64,000 nucleotides of DNA from Paenibacillus daejeonensis DSM 15491 (GTDB lineage: Bacteria; Bacillota; Bacilli; Paenibacillales; Paenibacillaceae). The stretch spans positions 17,616-81,615 of the forward strand of contig NZ_KB899679.1 of NCBI RefSeq assembly GCF_000378385.1, written 5' to 3'. Below are positions 53,014-63,922 of the stretch, piece by piece. Numbering within the stretch: position 1 is the first letter of the stretch; every line of letters starts with the position of its first letter. The translations under genes were made by a program, and so were the position numbers. Under the pieces are notes generated by a model. That model did no database searches. It saw only the letters and a program-made list of their open reading frames with translations, and was not told the DNA's origin.

Positions 53014-53218
53014 CAGGCTGTTGAAGAACGGCCGGAGAGGCACGGAATCGAATCTGGTCAACGCTTTCTGAAAGAAAGCGACTTCGGAAGCATACGCTGC
53101 GTAGCGTTCGCCTTTGTCTCCGGATTTCAACCGCTAGAGCGGTTAACAATCAAGAAATCTGGGGACAACAGCGATCGGAAGATCGATCCGTGACTGTAGG
53201 CTTCTTTATAGCAACCTG
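53014..53218 (-). repeat. Fold-back intergenic element, copy 3 of 3 (inverted, with an extra arm)
   Basis: Reverse orientation relative to copies 1 and 2. Ends pair as CAGGCTG (53014-53020) with CAACCTG (53212-53218), allowing a G-T pair. The common core is nearly identical, but where the other copies have 7 bases this one has 44 (53057-53100), including a new hairpin CGCTTTC/GAAAGCG (53062-53068, 53074-53080). It fills most of the gap between cysK and pabB. Confidence 0.85.
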
Positions 53219-53260
53219 GAATTTTTGAACTTATATTTGAAGTTTATTTATTAGTATGAG

Positions 53261-53301
53261 GAGCGTCCTCCCGGTTACGTCCGGGAGGGCTCTTTTCTTT
53301 T
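53261..53301 (+). terminator. Intrinsic terminator after cysK
   Basis: GAGC..CCTCCCGG pairs with CCGGGAGG.GCTC around TTACGT, followed by a T-rich run. Confidence 0.9.
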
Positions 53302-53398
53302 TGCTTAATATGAGCTACTATAAGTGTCAATAAAACGCACTGTACCGGAAGCGGCAATCAAGCCGCGGGCAGCGGCAGAAAGGCTGGAGGGCTTGCGG

Positions 53399-54964
53399 AT
53401 GAACATCACGCCGTATTCGATGTGGGAGAGCTGGCAGCAGGACGGGCACTATACCATGCTTCCCTATATAAGCAAGCACCCGCTGGGCTCAGGAGGCGCC
53501 AAGGTAGATTCCTGGACCCGGGCGTGGCAAGCTGCAGCGGAGTATGCAATTGTCTTGGAGAGCGGCAAAGACGGACGGTATACGTACCTCGGTCTGCGTC
53601 CGGCATCGGTCATTCGCGGGAAGGACCGGACCGCCTGGATTCAAGAGGCTGGCCTGACGGAGCCCAAGGTGTGGAACGGGGAACCGCTAGAGGCGGTCCG
53701 CAACTGGATGTCGCCGTATGTGTCGCCTGCACTGGAGGAGGCACCGCCCTTTACCGGCGGTTGTGCCGGGCTGTGGTCGTACGATATCGTGCGCTCAATC
53801 GAGACGCTGCCGCAGCAGACCGCAGATGATCTGGAAATTCCAGATTATCTGCTGCTGCGCCTGGACGAGCTCTGGATTATCGATCATGAGGAAGACACCC
53901 TCTATTGTGCCGTCCATCTCCCCGTTCGTGAAGAAATGGATGCCGCCGCGCTATCGTCGCTGTATTCGGAGGCAGAGCGTCAGACGGAGCGGATGGCACA
54001 GTTGTGGCGAGAACTGACGGTAATCGAGCCTGCAGATGTTCGCTTGCGGGAGCGGCGGCAAGCCTTGATTGCGAGCGATCCGCATCCTGTCGATGTCGAA
54101 GCAATGTCCGGCATTCACACACCGTTTTCGCGAGAGCAGTTCGTGGCGGCCGTGCAGCGAATTCAGGCCTATATTGCCGCAGGGGATGTGTTCCAGGTCA
54201 ACTTGTCCGTTCGTCAGAGCCGTCAGGCGCTGGCCTCACCGGAAGAGCTGTACGAGTGGCTGCGCCTGTTCAATCCCTCGCCTTATATGGGGATGCTGCG
54301 ATGTCCGGACTTTCAGCTCGTCAGCGCTTCGCCAGAGCTGCTGGTGAAGGCCAGAGCCGGGCGACTGGCTGCACGTCCAATTGCGGGCACGCGTAGGCGC
54401 GGACGCGACGAGGCGGAGGATCTGCGGATGGCCGAGGAGCTGCTGACGAGCGAGAAGGAGCGAGCAGAGCATATCATGCTGGTTGATCTGGAGCGTAATG
54501 ACCTGGGCCGGATCTCTGCGTATGGCACCGTGCGCGTGGGCGAGCTGCTGGTCATTGAGCGATACTCGCATGTTATGCATCTGGTCTCCCAAGTGGAGGG
54601 GCAGTTGGCGGAAGGCAAGGACGCATACGATGTGATCGCCGCAACCTTTCCTGGAGGCACCATTACCGGCGCTCCCAAGATTCGGACGATGGAGATCATT
54701 GAGGAACTGGAGCCTGTACGACGCGGGCCCTACACCGGTTCGCTGGGGTATATCGGCTATAATGGGGATATGGAGTTCAATATCATCATTCGGACGATGG
54801 TGGTGAAGGATGGTCAGGTGCATATTCAGGCTGGTGCCGGTATCGTTATTGATTCGGAACCGGAGCGGGAATACCGTGAATCGCTGAACAAGGCCAAGGC
54901 TCTGTGGAAGGCGATTCAATATAGCGAACGGATCATGCGTGAGCAGGCTGGCGCAACGACGTAA
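53399..54964 (+). CDS. pabB: Aminodeoxychorismate synthase component I
   Basis: About 521 residues of the anthranilate synthase component I / chorismate-binding family: N-terminal domain about 1-170 and chorismate-binding domain about 235-505 (PFSREQFVAAVQRIQAYIAAGDVFQVNLS, PIAGTRRRG, FPGGTITGAPKIRTMEII). With PabA it makes 4-amino-4-deoxychorismate for folate. ATG at 53399 is chosen for the GGAGGGC site; an upstream in-frame GTG at 53324 lacks one. Being next to pabA, pabC and folP points to pabB rather than trpE. Confidence 0.92.
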   Translation: MNITPYSMWESWQQDGHYTMLPYISKHPLGSGGAKVDSWTRAWQAAAEYAIVLESGKDGRYTYLGLRPASVIRGKDRTAWIQEAGLTEPKVWNGEPLEAVRNWMSPYVSPALEEAPPFTGGCAGLWSYDIVRSIETLPQQTADDLEIPDYLLLRLDELWIIDHEEDTLYCAVHLPVREEMDAAALSSLYSEAERQTERMAQLWRELTVIEPADVRLRERRQALIASDPHPVDVEAMSGIHTPFSREQFVAAVQRIQAYIAAGDVFQVNLSVRQSRQALASPEELYEWLRLFNPSPYMGMLRCPDFQLVSASPELLVKARAGRLAARPIAGTRRRGRDEAEDLRMAEELLTSEKERAEHIMLVDLERNDLGRISAYGTVRVGELLVIERYSHVMHLVSQVEGQLAEGKDAYDVIAATFPGGTITGAPKIRTMEIIEELEPVRRGPYTGSLGYIGYNGDMEFNIIIRTMVVKDGQVHIQAGAGIVIDSEPEREYRESLNKAKALWKAIQYSERIMREQAGATT

Positions 54965-55024
54965 TCAGCACATAAGAGGCAAGGCCGTGCGAGGCTAACC
55001 AATACGATACAAGGGGTGGAGACG

Positions 55025-55606
55025 ATGATCCTGGTCATCGACAATTACGATTCATTTACTTATAATCTCGTGCAGTATCTGGGCGAGCTGGGGGGCGACA
55101 TTGTCGTCAAGCGCAATGATGAGATCGACTTGGCTGGTATTCGTGAATTGGCGCCCGATCATATTCTGATCTCGCCAGGCCCTTGTACGCCCAACGAAGC
55201 GGGGATCAGCCTGTCGCTGATCGAGCATTTCAAAGGCGAGATTCCGATCTTCGGTGTCTGTCTGGGTCATCAGTCGATTGGCCAAGCCTTCGGCGGCGAT
55301 GTAATCCGTGCAGAGCAGCTCATGCACGGCAAGACGTCCGAGATTATTCATGATGGCAAGTCCATCTTCGAAGGGCTGCCATCGCCGTTTACAGCCACAC
55401 GCTATCACTCGCTGATCGTCAAGCGGGAGACGCTGCCGGACTGTCTGGAGATTACGGCAGAGACGGCTCAGGGTGAAATTATGGGGCTGCGCCACAAGAC
55501 GTATCCGATTGAAGGTGTACAGTTCCATCCGGAATCCATCATCACGCAGCACGGTCTCGTGATGCTGCGCAATTTCCTGTCGCTCAAGGCTGAGGCAGCC
55601 CGATGA
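55025..55606 (+). CDS. pabA: Aminodeoxychorismate/anthranilate synthase glutamine amidotransferase
   Basis: 193-residue class I glutamine amidotransferase supplying ammonia to PabB (and in Bacillus also to TrpE, as an amphibolic subunit). Nucleophile Cys79 in GVCLGHQ; His168 and Glu170 in FHPES. ATG at 55025 follows GGGGTGGAGACG. It overlaps pabC by 4 bases. Confidence 0.95.
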   Translation: MILVIDNYDSFTYNLVQYLGELGGDIVVKRNDEIDLAGIRELAPDHILISPGPCTPNEAGISLSLIEHFKGEIPIFGVCLGHQSIGQAFGGDVIRAEQLMHGKTSEIIHDGKSIFEGLPSPFTATRYHSLIVKRETLPDCLEITAETAQGEIMGLRHKTYPIEGVQFHPESIITQHGLVMLRNFLSLKAEAAR

Positions 55607-56484
55607 AAGTCGGGCGCGATGGTCTTGTAGTCGACGCAAAAGAGGCCGTGATCTCAGTATTTGATCACGGTTTTTTGTACGGCATGGGGCTGTTCGAGAC
55701 GTTCCGGACCTATAACGGCCAGCCTTATCTGCTGCAAAGCCACCTGAATCGCCTCGCGGCGGGCTGCCACGAGCTGGGTATTCGTTTTGAATGGACCGCC
55801 GACCGCGTTAAACCGTGGCTGCAGGAGGTGCTGGCTGCCAACGGCTTGTCCGAGGGCTATGTTCGTCTGACAGTGACCGCGGGAGACGCCGGGCTTGGTC
55901 TGCCTGCAGATGACTATGACGAGCCTCACGCGCTGTTGATGGTCAAGCCGCTGCCGACGATGCCGCCGTCATTGTATGAGCACGGCAAGGAGCTGTGGCG
56001 GCTGGCGCTGCCGCGCAACACCCCGGAGGGTGGGCAGCGTCTCAAGTCGCTGCACTATATGAACAATATACTGGCCAAGCGTGAGCTTGCAGCAAGCCCG
56101 GCGGCGGCAGGAGCGGAGGGGCTGATGCTGACACGCGAGGGATATCTGGCCGAAGGCATTGTCAGCAACGTGTTTTTCAGTCGCGGGGAACGGTTGTATA
56201 CGCCTGCTCTGGCAACCGGCATCCTGCCGGGCATTACCCGGGAGCGGGTCATGGCACTGGCGGCAGCACTGGGGTATCCGGTAGAGGAAGGGCTGTACAG
56301 CTGGGATGATCTTGCAGCGGCGGATGAGATCTGGCTGACCAACTCCATACAGGAGCTGGTACCTGTCACCTCGCTGGCCAGCGCAGACGGGCGCCGGGTG
56401 GTGAGCGAGGGAATCGGTCCCTATACATCGCTGCTGCTCCAGGCTTACCGGTCAGAGACAGGAGGAACCGCTGGTGAAGACTAA
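55603..56484 (+). CDS. pabC: 4-amino-4-deoxychorismate lyase
   Basis: 293-residue fold-type IV PLP enzyme releasing pyruvate to give p-aminobenzoate. N-terminal [24 protein letters not shown] Lys near 148 ([17 protein letters not shown]), and EGIVSNVFF. Overlaps pabA (ATGA) and folP (11 bases), so translation is coupled through the operon. Context with pabA/pabB excludes a branched-chain aminotransferase role. Confidence 0.93.
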   Translation: MKVGRDGLVVDAKEAVISVFDHGFLYGMGLFETFRTYNGQPYLLQSHLNRLAAGCHELGIRFEWTADRVKPWLQEVLAANGLSEGYVRLTVTAGDAGLGLPADDYDEPHALLMVKPLPTMPPSLYEHGKELWRLALPRNTPEGGQRLKSLHYMNNILAKRELAASPAAAGAEGLMLTREGYLAEGIVSNVFFSRGERLYTPALATGILPGITRERVMALAAALGYPVEEGLYSWDDLAAADEIWLTNSIQELVPVTSLASADGRRVVSEGIGPYTSLLLQAYRSETGGTAGED

Positions 56485-57319
56485 TAGGGTTTACCGCCAA
56501 TACAAGTGGCAGGATGGCGTAACGCTATCCATTGGCAAAGAGACGCTGATTATGGGTATCCTGAATATCACGCCGGACTCTTTCTCCGATGGCGGGAAGT
56601 ATACAGCTATAGAGGATGCGATTGCACAGGCACGGAGCATGGTAGAGGCAGGGGCACATCTGATCGATATCGGCGGCGAATCGACGCGGCCCGGGAGCAC
56701 GTTCGTCCCCCTGGAGGAGGAGCTGCGTCGGATTCTCCCGGTCATCGCTGCGCTTCGCGAGGCGCTTCCGGAGCTGCCGATATCCATCGATACGTATAAG
56801 TCGGAGACGGCCCGAGCGGCGCTGGCTGCTGGAGCTCACATCATCAACGATGTCTGGGGTCTTAAGTATGATGGGGGGATGGCGGCGGTAGCAGCAGAAT
56901 ACGGCTGTCCGGTGATTATCAGCCATAATCGTCAGGCGAGAGACTACGAGTCGCTGGTGCCGGATGTCATCGCTGATCTGCAGGAGAGCATTGCTCTGGG
57001 CAGAGAAGCCGGAGTCACGGAAGACAACATCTGGCTGGACCCGGGCATTGGATTTGCCAAGGATATGGATGACAATCTGCACCTGATGGGCTCTCTGGAT
57101 CAGTTGACGGCTCTGGGCTATCCGGTGCTGCTCGGCACCTCCCGCAAGCGATTCATCCAGCAAACGTTGAACCTGCCAGCGGGCGAAGTGGTCATGGGCA
57201 CGGCTGCTACTGTGGTGGCGGGAATCATGCAAGGCTGCCAATTGGTGAGAGTGCATGATGTAGCGGCCATAGGACAAGCCGCGCGGATGACGGACCGGAT
57301 TGTGTATCACTCAAGATAG
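56474..57319 (+). CDS. folP: Dihydropteroate synthase
   Basis: 281 residues; joins p-aminobenzoate to hydroxymethyl-dihydropterin pyrophosphate, the target of sulfonamides. Loop NITPDSFSDGG at 31-41, GGESTRPGS, and GTSRKRFI near the C-terminus. GTG start at 56474 with AGGAGG upstream inside pabC. Confidence 0.96.
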   Translation: MKTNRVYRQYKWQDGVTLSIGKETLIMGILNITPDSFSDGGKYTAIEDAIAQARSMVEAGAHLIDIGGESTRPGSTFVPLEEELRRILPVIAALREALPELPISIDTYKSETARAALAAGAHIINDVWGLKYDGGMAAVAAEYGCPVIISHNRQARDYESLVPDVIADLQESIALGREAGVTEDNIWLDPGIGFAKDMDDNLHLMGSLDQLTALGYPVLLGTSRKRFIQQTLNLPAGEVVMGTAATVVAGIMQGCQLVRVHDVAAIGQAARMTDRIVYHSR

Positions 57320-57366
57320 ATGAGGCAGGGTTCAGAGGTAGACACAGAAAGGACAGGTGAAGCAGC

Positions 57367-57759
57367 ATGGATCGAATGACACTGAAAGGCATGGAGTTTT
57401 TTGGATATCATGGCGTGTTCCCCGAGGAGAACAAGCTGGGTCAGCGGTTCCGGGTCGAGTTGGACCTGCGGCTCGATTTGCGGGAGGCCGCAGCATCAGA
57501 TGATATCGAAGCGAGTGTGAATTACGCAGATCTGCACGCTTTGACCAAAACCGTAGTGGAAGGCCCTCCCTTCAAACTGATTGAGGCGCTGGCCGGTCAT
57601 ATTGCATCTCGCGTGCTGGACACTTATACTATGATAAATGAAGTGACGGTTCGCCTGACGAAGCCGCATCCGCCGTTTGACATCCACTTCGACGGCGTTG
57701 TGGTGGAACTGTCAAGAAAGCGCGATGCCGATGGACGGATCGTGGCTTCGTGGAGCTGA
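57367..57759 (+). CDS. folB: Dihydroneopterin aldolase
   Basis: 130 residues, tunnelling-fold enzyme cleaving dihydroneopterin. MTLKGMEFFGYHGVFPEENKLGQRFRVELDL, NYADLHALTK and LIEALAGHIA with conserved Glu and Lys (RLTKPHPP). AAAGGACAGG precedes the ATG. Confidence 0.95.
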   Translation: MDRMTLKGMEFFGYHGVFPEENKLGQRFRVELDLRLDLREAAASDDIEASVNYADLHALTKTVVEGPPFKLIEALAGHIASRVLDTYTMINEVTVRLTKPHPPFDIHFDGVVVELSRKRDADGRIVASWS

Positions 57760-57766
57760 TGCCTTG

Positions 57767-58297
57767 ATGAAAGATAACCAACTCTCCCGAGTGGCGTATA
57801 TCGCCCTCGGTTCCAATCTGGGTGACCGGGAACGTCTGCTGCGGCAGGCGCTTGGCGCCCTTGACGCACATGAGCAGATTGCGGTACTGAAGCCGTCTGC
57901 GATTTATGAGACAGAGCCGGTCGGATATACGGATCAGCCGGCTTTTCTGAATATGGCAGCTATGCTGGAGACCACGCTGTCACCGACCGAGCTGCTGCAG
58001 GTCATGCTGGAGATCGAGCGCCAGCTCGGCCGGGTGCGCGAGGAACGCTGGGGTCCGCGCACAATCGACCTGGATCTGCTGCACTATGAAGGAACAGCGA
58101 TGCACACTGAACTGCTCATCCTCCCGCATCCCCGGATGATGGAACGAGCCTTCGTCCTGGTGCCCCTCTCGGAGGTGCTGGCCGAAGGTCCGCTGCAGGA
58201 GGCAGTGCTAGATACACTGGGCCAGCTGGGAAAGGAAGGCATGACACGATGGAATACGAGCAACTGGCCGGACGGCTCCGAGCCTTCCGCAAACTAA
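57767..58297 (+). CDS. folK: Hydroxymethyl-dihydropterin pyrophosphokinase
   Basis: About 176 residues; pyrophosphorylates hydroxymethyl-dihydropterin ahead of FolP. YIALGSNLGDRERLLRQAL at 11-29 and the signature RWGPRTIDLDLL at 94-105. ATG at 57767, with a TTG just before it as alternative. Its end overlaps the small regulator gene by 49 bases. Confidence 0.95.
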   Translation: MKDNQLSRVAYIALGSNLGDRERLLRQALGALDAHEQIAVLKPSAIYETEPVGYTDQPAFLNMAAMLETTLSPTELLQVMLEIERQLGRVREERWGPRTIDLDLLHYEGTAMHTELLILPHPRMMERAFVLVPLSEVLAEGPLQEAVLDTLGQLGKEGMTRWNTSNWPDGSEPSAN

Positions 58298-58479
58298 AAG
58301 GCTATACGCAGCATGAACTTGCCCAGCGGCTGGGGATCTCTGTAGCAGTACTTGGTTCGCTGGAACGCGGAACCCGTGTTCCCGAGATTAAACTGCTTGA
58401 TCAGATCGCTACGGCACTCGAGGTCAGCTATGACGAACTGATTGGCGACACGTATCCTGCCGGTAAGCAGCGCAACTAG
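58249..58479 (+). CDS. yazB: Small XRE family DNA-binding protein (YazB-like)
   Basis: 76 residues, almost only a Cro/C1-type helix-turn-helix (LRAFRKLKGYTQHELAQRLGISVAVLGSLERGTRVPEIKLLDQIATALEV). It lies between folK and dusB as yazB does in B. subtilis. It starts inside folK, out of frame, after GGAAAGGAAGG. Target genes unknown; control of the folate operon is a guess. Confidence 0.85.
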   Translation: MEYEQLAGRLRAFRKLKGYTQHELAQRLGISVAVLGSLERGTRVPEIKLLDQIATALEVSYDELIGDTYPAGKQRN

Positions 58480-58519
58480 TAGATCTTCGTAATCAAACAA
58501 AGAGGGAAGGAGGGAGAAC

Positions 58520-59548
58520 TTGCTTAAGATTGGTAATATCGAGATGAAGAACAACGTTGTATTGGCGCCAATGGCCGGGGTATGCAATCCGGCTTTCCGG
58601 CTGATCGCCAAGGAATTTGGTACTGGTCTGGTCTGCGCGGAGATGGTTAGTGACAAGGCGATCCTGCACGGCAACAAACGCACACTTGAGATGCTCTACG
58701 TCGATGAGCGGGAAAAACCGCTGAGTCTTCAGATTTTCGGAGGCGACCGGGAAACGCTCGTCGAGGCAGCCAAGGTCGTCGACAAGCAGACGAATGCGGA
58801 TATTATTGATATCAATATGGGATGCCCGGTACCCAAAGTGACAAAGTGTGATGCCGGCGCACGCTGGCTGCTGGACCCGGCCAAAATCTACGAGATGGTA
58901 TCCGCCGTTGTCGATGTTGTGGAGAAGCCGGTGACGGTGAAGATGCGCATTGGCTGGGACAGCGAGCATATCTTCGCGGTGGAGAACGCACAGGCTGTGG
59001 AACGCGCAGGAGGCCAAGCGGTCAGCGTTCACGGACGGACGCGCGAGCAGCAGTATACGGGTCATGCGGATTGGGACATTATCAGGCAAGTCAAAGAAGC
59101 CGTATCCATTCCAGTCATCGGCAATGGTGATGTGTTCTCGCCAGAGGATGCCAAGCGGATTCTGGAGCAAACCGGCTGTGATGGGGTCATGATTGGCCGT
59201 GGCGCACTTGGCAACCCGTGGATGCTATACCGCACGATTCAGTATCTGACGAATGGAGAGCTGCCGCCGGATCCGACGCCGAGCGACAAGATGAATATTG
59301 CGATCCTGCATATGGACCGTCTGATCGCCTTGCGCGGTGAGTCGGTTGCAGTGCGAGAGATGCGCAAGCATCTGGCCTGGTATCTCAAAGGTCTGCCTGG
59401 CGCGGCACGTATCAAGGATCAGATCATGGAAGAGACGACGCGGGACAAAATGGTGGCTATCATGGGTGGGTATATCGACTCCCTGGAGGAGGAAGCCAAT
59501 ACCCCAGTCAGCACAGGCGCGATTGAGGACCACAAGGTTGCATATTAG
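58520..59548 (+). CDS. dusB: tRNA-dihydrouridine synthase DusB
   Basis: 342-residue FMN enzyme reducing uridines in tRNA. APMAGVCNPAFR at 16-27, catalytic Cys102 in NMGCPVPKV, HGRTREQQYTGHADW, IGNGDV and IGRGALGNPW for FMN. The start is TTG at 58520 behind AAGGAGGGAGAAC. Last gene of the folate operon, as in Bacillus. Confidence 0.95.
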   Translation: MLKIGNIEMKNNVVLAPMAGVCNPAFRLIAKEFGTGLVCAEMVSDKAILHGNKRTLEMLYVDEREKPLSLQIFGGDRETLVEAAKVVDKQTNADIIDINMGCPVPKVTKCDAGARWLLDPAKIYEMVSAVVDVVEKPVTVKMRIGWDSEHIFAVENAQAVERAGGQAVSVHGRTREQQYTGHADWDIIRQVKEAVSIPVIGNGDVFSPEDAKRILEQTGCDGVMIGRGALGNPWMLYRTIQYLTNGELPPDPTPSDKMNIAILHMDRLIALRGESVAVREMRKHLAWYLKGLPGAARIKDQIMEETTRDKMVAIMGGYIDSLEEEANTPVSTGAIEDHKVAY

Positions 59549-59576
59549 ACCTGGTTACTGGCCCTGCTGGCTTTGA

Positions 59577-59606
59577 TTGACATTTGGGTCCCACTTGCAA
59601 TATAAT
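59577..59606 (+). promoter_or_regulatory. Sigma-A type promoter of greA
   Basis: TTGACA (59577-59582), 18-base spacer, TATAAT (59601-59606), both hexamers perfect. The leader to greA is about 165 bases and holds a small hairpin TTCATAC/GTATGAA (59732-59748). Confidence 0.8.
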
Positions 59607-59778
59607 CATCCAATAGTATTCTGCCCTTGGCCCAAGTGGCTGATGTCGCTGGTCTGGGACGGAAGAATTGATCGACAGCAAGGTTTCGTGTCATTACGGG
59701 TTCTGAATGTAATATATTAAATATCAGTGAATTCATACACGGTATGAAAATATGTCACACGACAGGAGAATCAGTAAG

Positions 59779-60255
59779 ATGAACGACAAAGAAATCATCC
59801 TTACTCAAGACGGACTTAAGAAATTGGAAGAAGAATTGGAAACGCTGAAGTCAGTCAAACGTCGTGAAGTCGCTGAGCGGATTAAGGTAGCCATCGGCTA
59901 TGGTGATATTAGCGAAAACTCCGAGTATGAGGATGCGAAGAATGAGCAAGCATTTATCGAGGGCCGTATTATTACCCTGGAAAAAATGCTGCGTAATGCA
60001 CGCATTATCAATAACGACGAGGTTGATATCGATACCGTAAGCATTGGTTCTACCGTCATCGTAGAAGACTTGGAGTTCAAGGATACGATGGAGTACACCA
60101 TTGTTGGTACGGCAGAGGCGGATCCGCTGCAGAACAAAATTTCCAATGAAAGTCCCGTAGGCCGGGCTATTCTAGGCAAAGATAAAGGCACGATTGTTGA
60201 TGTCAATGTTCCGGCTGGCGTGATTAAATATAAAATTTTGGACATTAAAAAGTAA
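59779..60255 (+). CDS. greA: Transcription elongation factor GreA
   Basis: 158 residues, N-terminal coiled coil (about 1-75) reaching into the RNA polymerase secondary channel to rescue backtracked complexes, and a C-terminal FKBP-like domain ([36 protein letters not shown]). ATG at 59779 ([20 protein letters not shown]) follows ACAGGAG. It lies between dusB and lysS. Confidence 0.96.
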   Translation: MNDKEIILTQDGLKKLEEELETLKSVKRREVAERIKVAIGYGDISENSEYEDAKNEQAFIEGRIITLEKMLRNARIINNDEVDIDTVSIGSTVIVEDLEFKDTMEYTIVGTAEADPLQNKISNESPVGRAILGKDKGTIVDVNVPAGVIKYKILDIKK

Positions 60256-60277
60256 GTTTTGCGCGGCATGTTCTGGA

Positions 60278-61891
<1,614 letters not shown>

Positions 61892-61937
61892 ATCGTTCAG
61901 GGGCCGTTCAGGGGCTATCCTATAAGTCCCCCCAAAC

Positions 61938-61984
61938 AAAAAGGTTGGGCGAGAAACCGTTAGGTTTGCCGTCCAGCCTTTTTG
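61938..61984 (+). terminator. Intrinsic terminator after lysS
   Basis: AAAAGGTTGG (61939-61948) pairs with CCAGCCTTTT (61973-61982, one T-G pair), with an inner hairpin AAACC/GGTTT, and runs into T residues. Confidence 0.8.
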
Positions 61985-62020
61985 GTTTGAAAATCAACGA
62001 AACGTAATGCGCTGTTGGGG

Positions 62021-62261
62021 CTTTAACGGACACCATGAGAGCGTCGATTAATTAGCCGCCCCCAAGGGGAAACGTGCTAACGGCCACCACAGCCGCTATT
62101 TCGCCCAAAACGGGTTACTTTGAATTCTAACGGCCACCAGCGCACTTATTGGAGGGTTTTCGAGGCTCAGTGGTCTGTTTGGCCACAATAGGCGCATATA
62201 TGGCCGTTAGAAATGATTAGCTGCCTTTTCAGGACAAATAAGCGTATATATGGCCGTTAGA
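62021..62261 (+). repeat. Array of five short repeats, about 50-bp spacing, second half inverted
   Basis: Forward units start near 62024, 62078 and 62128 with TAACGGaCACCA, TAACGGCCACCA and TAACGGCCACCA; units near 62178-62210 and 62228-62260 are reversed and end in TGGCCGTTAG. Aligned on one strand the consensus is about TCTAACGGCCAYNNNNRCGCYTATT followed by a degenerate Cx-AAA tail; each unit is about 35 bases. Distances are 54, 50 and 50. The 504-base lysS to 62397 gap otherwise holds only the lysS terminator and AT-rich DNA. Confidence 0.75.
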
Positions 62262-62396
62262 GCTGACTTTTGGACAGCACCTTATATTATTATAGATTTT
62301 ATATGTTTTCGGTGATATTTAGGATTATATTCCAGCACCTCCAAGTGGAACAATTCGAACCCTTTTTGCGTCTATGATGGCGGAGGTGGGGGATTG

Positions 62397-63593
62397 ATGA
62401 ACAAAGCACAAACCGGCATCGTGGTCGTTCTGTTGCTGGTTCTTCTAATAGCATTAACGGCTTTTGAGCGGGTCGGAGCGGGAGTATTTGGCGAAGAGAC
62501 ACAGAATGGCGCTGCGGCCGTGATGTGGCTGGAACGTCATGAGCTGACCATGCGGCCTGGCGAAGACAAAGCGGTATTGGATGGAGCAGTCATCGAAGGC
62601 GAGCCGCTGCTGGTGAATCGGGGCCGATCCTACGTTGCTATTAAAATGGTGGAACGTGCCGGGGCGGGTCAGGTCTTCTGGGACAATACCAGACGCCAAG
62701 CGGTCATTGAGATGAAGGATTCGATCCACGGGGCGCTGGATCAGCTATATTATGAAGCGGGAACGCCGTACCCCTATAGTGAAGACGGTACAGCTTTGAC
62801 AGATTTGCGGATGCCGCCTCCTTTTCTCTATCAAGGGCGTATGTATATCCCTGTCAGTGTTCTGCCAGCACAGGGCATTGCTGCAGAATGGGCAGATGGA
62901 GCAGTAACCTGGCGCTGGAGTGACAAACGCGTGAGACTCGCTGCTGACACGGTGGTTGCGTCGGGACCGAATTATTCATTGACGGTGCTGTACCAGCAGG
63001 AGCTAATGACACCACAGCTATTGCTGGCGGGCGGCGGCGGCCGATGGAGTGGATTGGAGGGGCAAGTCGTAGAGCGCGGCATCGTGCAGGGTGACCGTCT
63101 TTTCAACCGCATTGCGTTTCGGACAAAGCTCCAGCCGGGACCCAATCCGATCGAGCTGCGCTCGGCCTCTACAAGGGGGCAGACGATGGAGGTTTACTGG
63201 GAAGCATCGAACCAGGAAGCAGCCATTCCTGTCAAGCTGTATGCCGAAGGGGAAGAGCGCGTAGAGATTACGGCACCGCTCACCGGGTATAGCCGGGTCC
63301 AGGCAGGCGATAATCTAACGATAGAGGGTCGGATCCGACACACAGAACCGGCAGAGGGTGACGTGACGTTGGCGGTCTACCGCTTCAACCGGGACGCCTA
63401 CGATTATAGTGATCATGTGCAGGATCTGGTGGTTCCAGTGACAGATGGTTCGTTCGCGGGTGATGTGAGTCTGGAAGCGGGCGGCGATTATCTGATTCAG
63501 ATTATTAGTCCACGCTATCTGGAGCTGCCTGGTCAGAAGGAGAGAGGCGTCGCACTGTGGGCTGAGCTGCGTGTTGTAGCTGAGCAGGAGTAA
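62397..63593 (+). CDS. Secreted or membrane-anchored protein with copper-amine-oxidase-N-like domain
   Basis: I do not recognise a named family. 398 residues: a hydrophobic N-terminus (about 7-24, GIVVVLLLVLLIALTAF) that is a signal peptide or an anchor, then a region like the stalk/copper amine oxidase N domain (about 60-160: LVNRGRSYVAIKMVERAGAGQVFWDNTRRQAVIEM, LYQGRMYIPVSVLPAQGIAAEWADGAVTWRW), then a beta-rich C-terminal half that may be an Ig-like fold. ATG at 62397 follows GGAGGTGGGGG. Monocistronic, between lysS and the rRNA operon. An extracellular, wall-associated role is inferred only from the domain. Confidence 0.72.
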   Translation: MNKAQTGIVVVLLLVLLIALTAFERVGAGVFGEETQNGAAAVMWLERHELTMRPGEDKAVLDGAVIEGEPLLVNRGRSYVAIKMVERAGAGQVFWDNTRRQAVIEMKDSIHGALDQLYYEAGTPYPYSEDGTALTDLRMPPPFLYQGRMYIPVSVLPAQGIAAEWADGAVTWRWSDKRVRLAADTVVASGPNYSLTVLYQQELMTPQLLLAGGGGRWSGLEGQVVERGIVQGDRLFNRIAFRTKLQPGPNPIELRSASTRGQTMEVYWEASNQEAAIPVKLYAEGEERVEITAPLTGYSRVQAGDNLTIEGRIRHTEPAEGDVTLAVYRFNRDAYDYSDHVQDLVVPVTDGSFAGDVSLEAGGDYLIQIISPRYLELPGQKERGVALWAELRVVAEQE

Positions 63594-63646
63594 CACGAAG
63601 AGATGTGGTATTCTAGCTGTATTCTATAGGATGGACTAGTCGCCTC

Positions 63647-63696
63647 ACGACGGTCCGGAACGGCATGGGGGTGCCGGTTCCGGACCGTCGTTTTTT
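63647..63696 (+). terminator. Strong intrinsic terminator ahead of the rRNA operon
   Basis: A long stem (ACGACGGTCCGGAAC from 63647 with GTTCCGGACCGTCGT ending 63691, plus GGCA/TGCC) is followed by TTTTTT. Confidence 0.93.
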
Positions 63697-63758
63697 AAGC
63701 GGACAGGAGCCCGGAAAACGGGTATAGCGGCCCGCTAAAAACTTTTTTGAAAAAAGAC

Positions 63759-63788
63759 TTGCATTGGGTGATCGATCCGTGCTATATT
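63759..63788 (+). promoter_or_regulatory. rRNA operon promoter
   Basis: TTGCAT (63759-63764), 18-base spacer, TATATT (63783-63788), preceded by an A/T-rich stretch like an UP element (63738-63756). The leader after it contains TGTTCTTTGAAAACTGAAC, the boxA-type sequence usual in Bacillus-group rrn leaders. Confidence 0.75.
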
Positions 63789-63922
63789 ATTCAAGTCGCC
63801 GCTGAACGGTAGCGACAAACGAAAGAAAATGTGTTCTTTGAAAACTGAACAACGAGCGAAATGTCCTGTAGCTCTTCGGAGTTACAGATAGCAATACCAG
63901 CAAGAAATGAGCTATTCAGCTT

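Noticed and set aside
53324..53398. 25-residue N-terminal extension of pabB from a GTG
   Set aside because: No Shine-Dalgarno at 53324, while ATG 53399 has GGAGGGC at good distance and matches the family's N-terminus.
62021..62261. CRISPR array
   Set aside because: Regular ~50-bp step invited the idea, but units are degenerate, too few and change orientation midway; no cas genes nearby.
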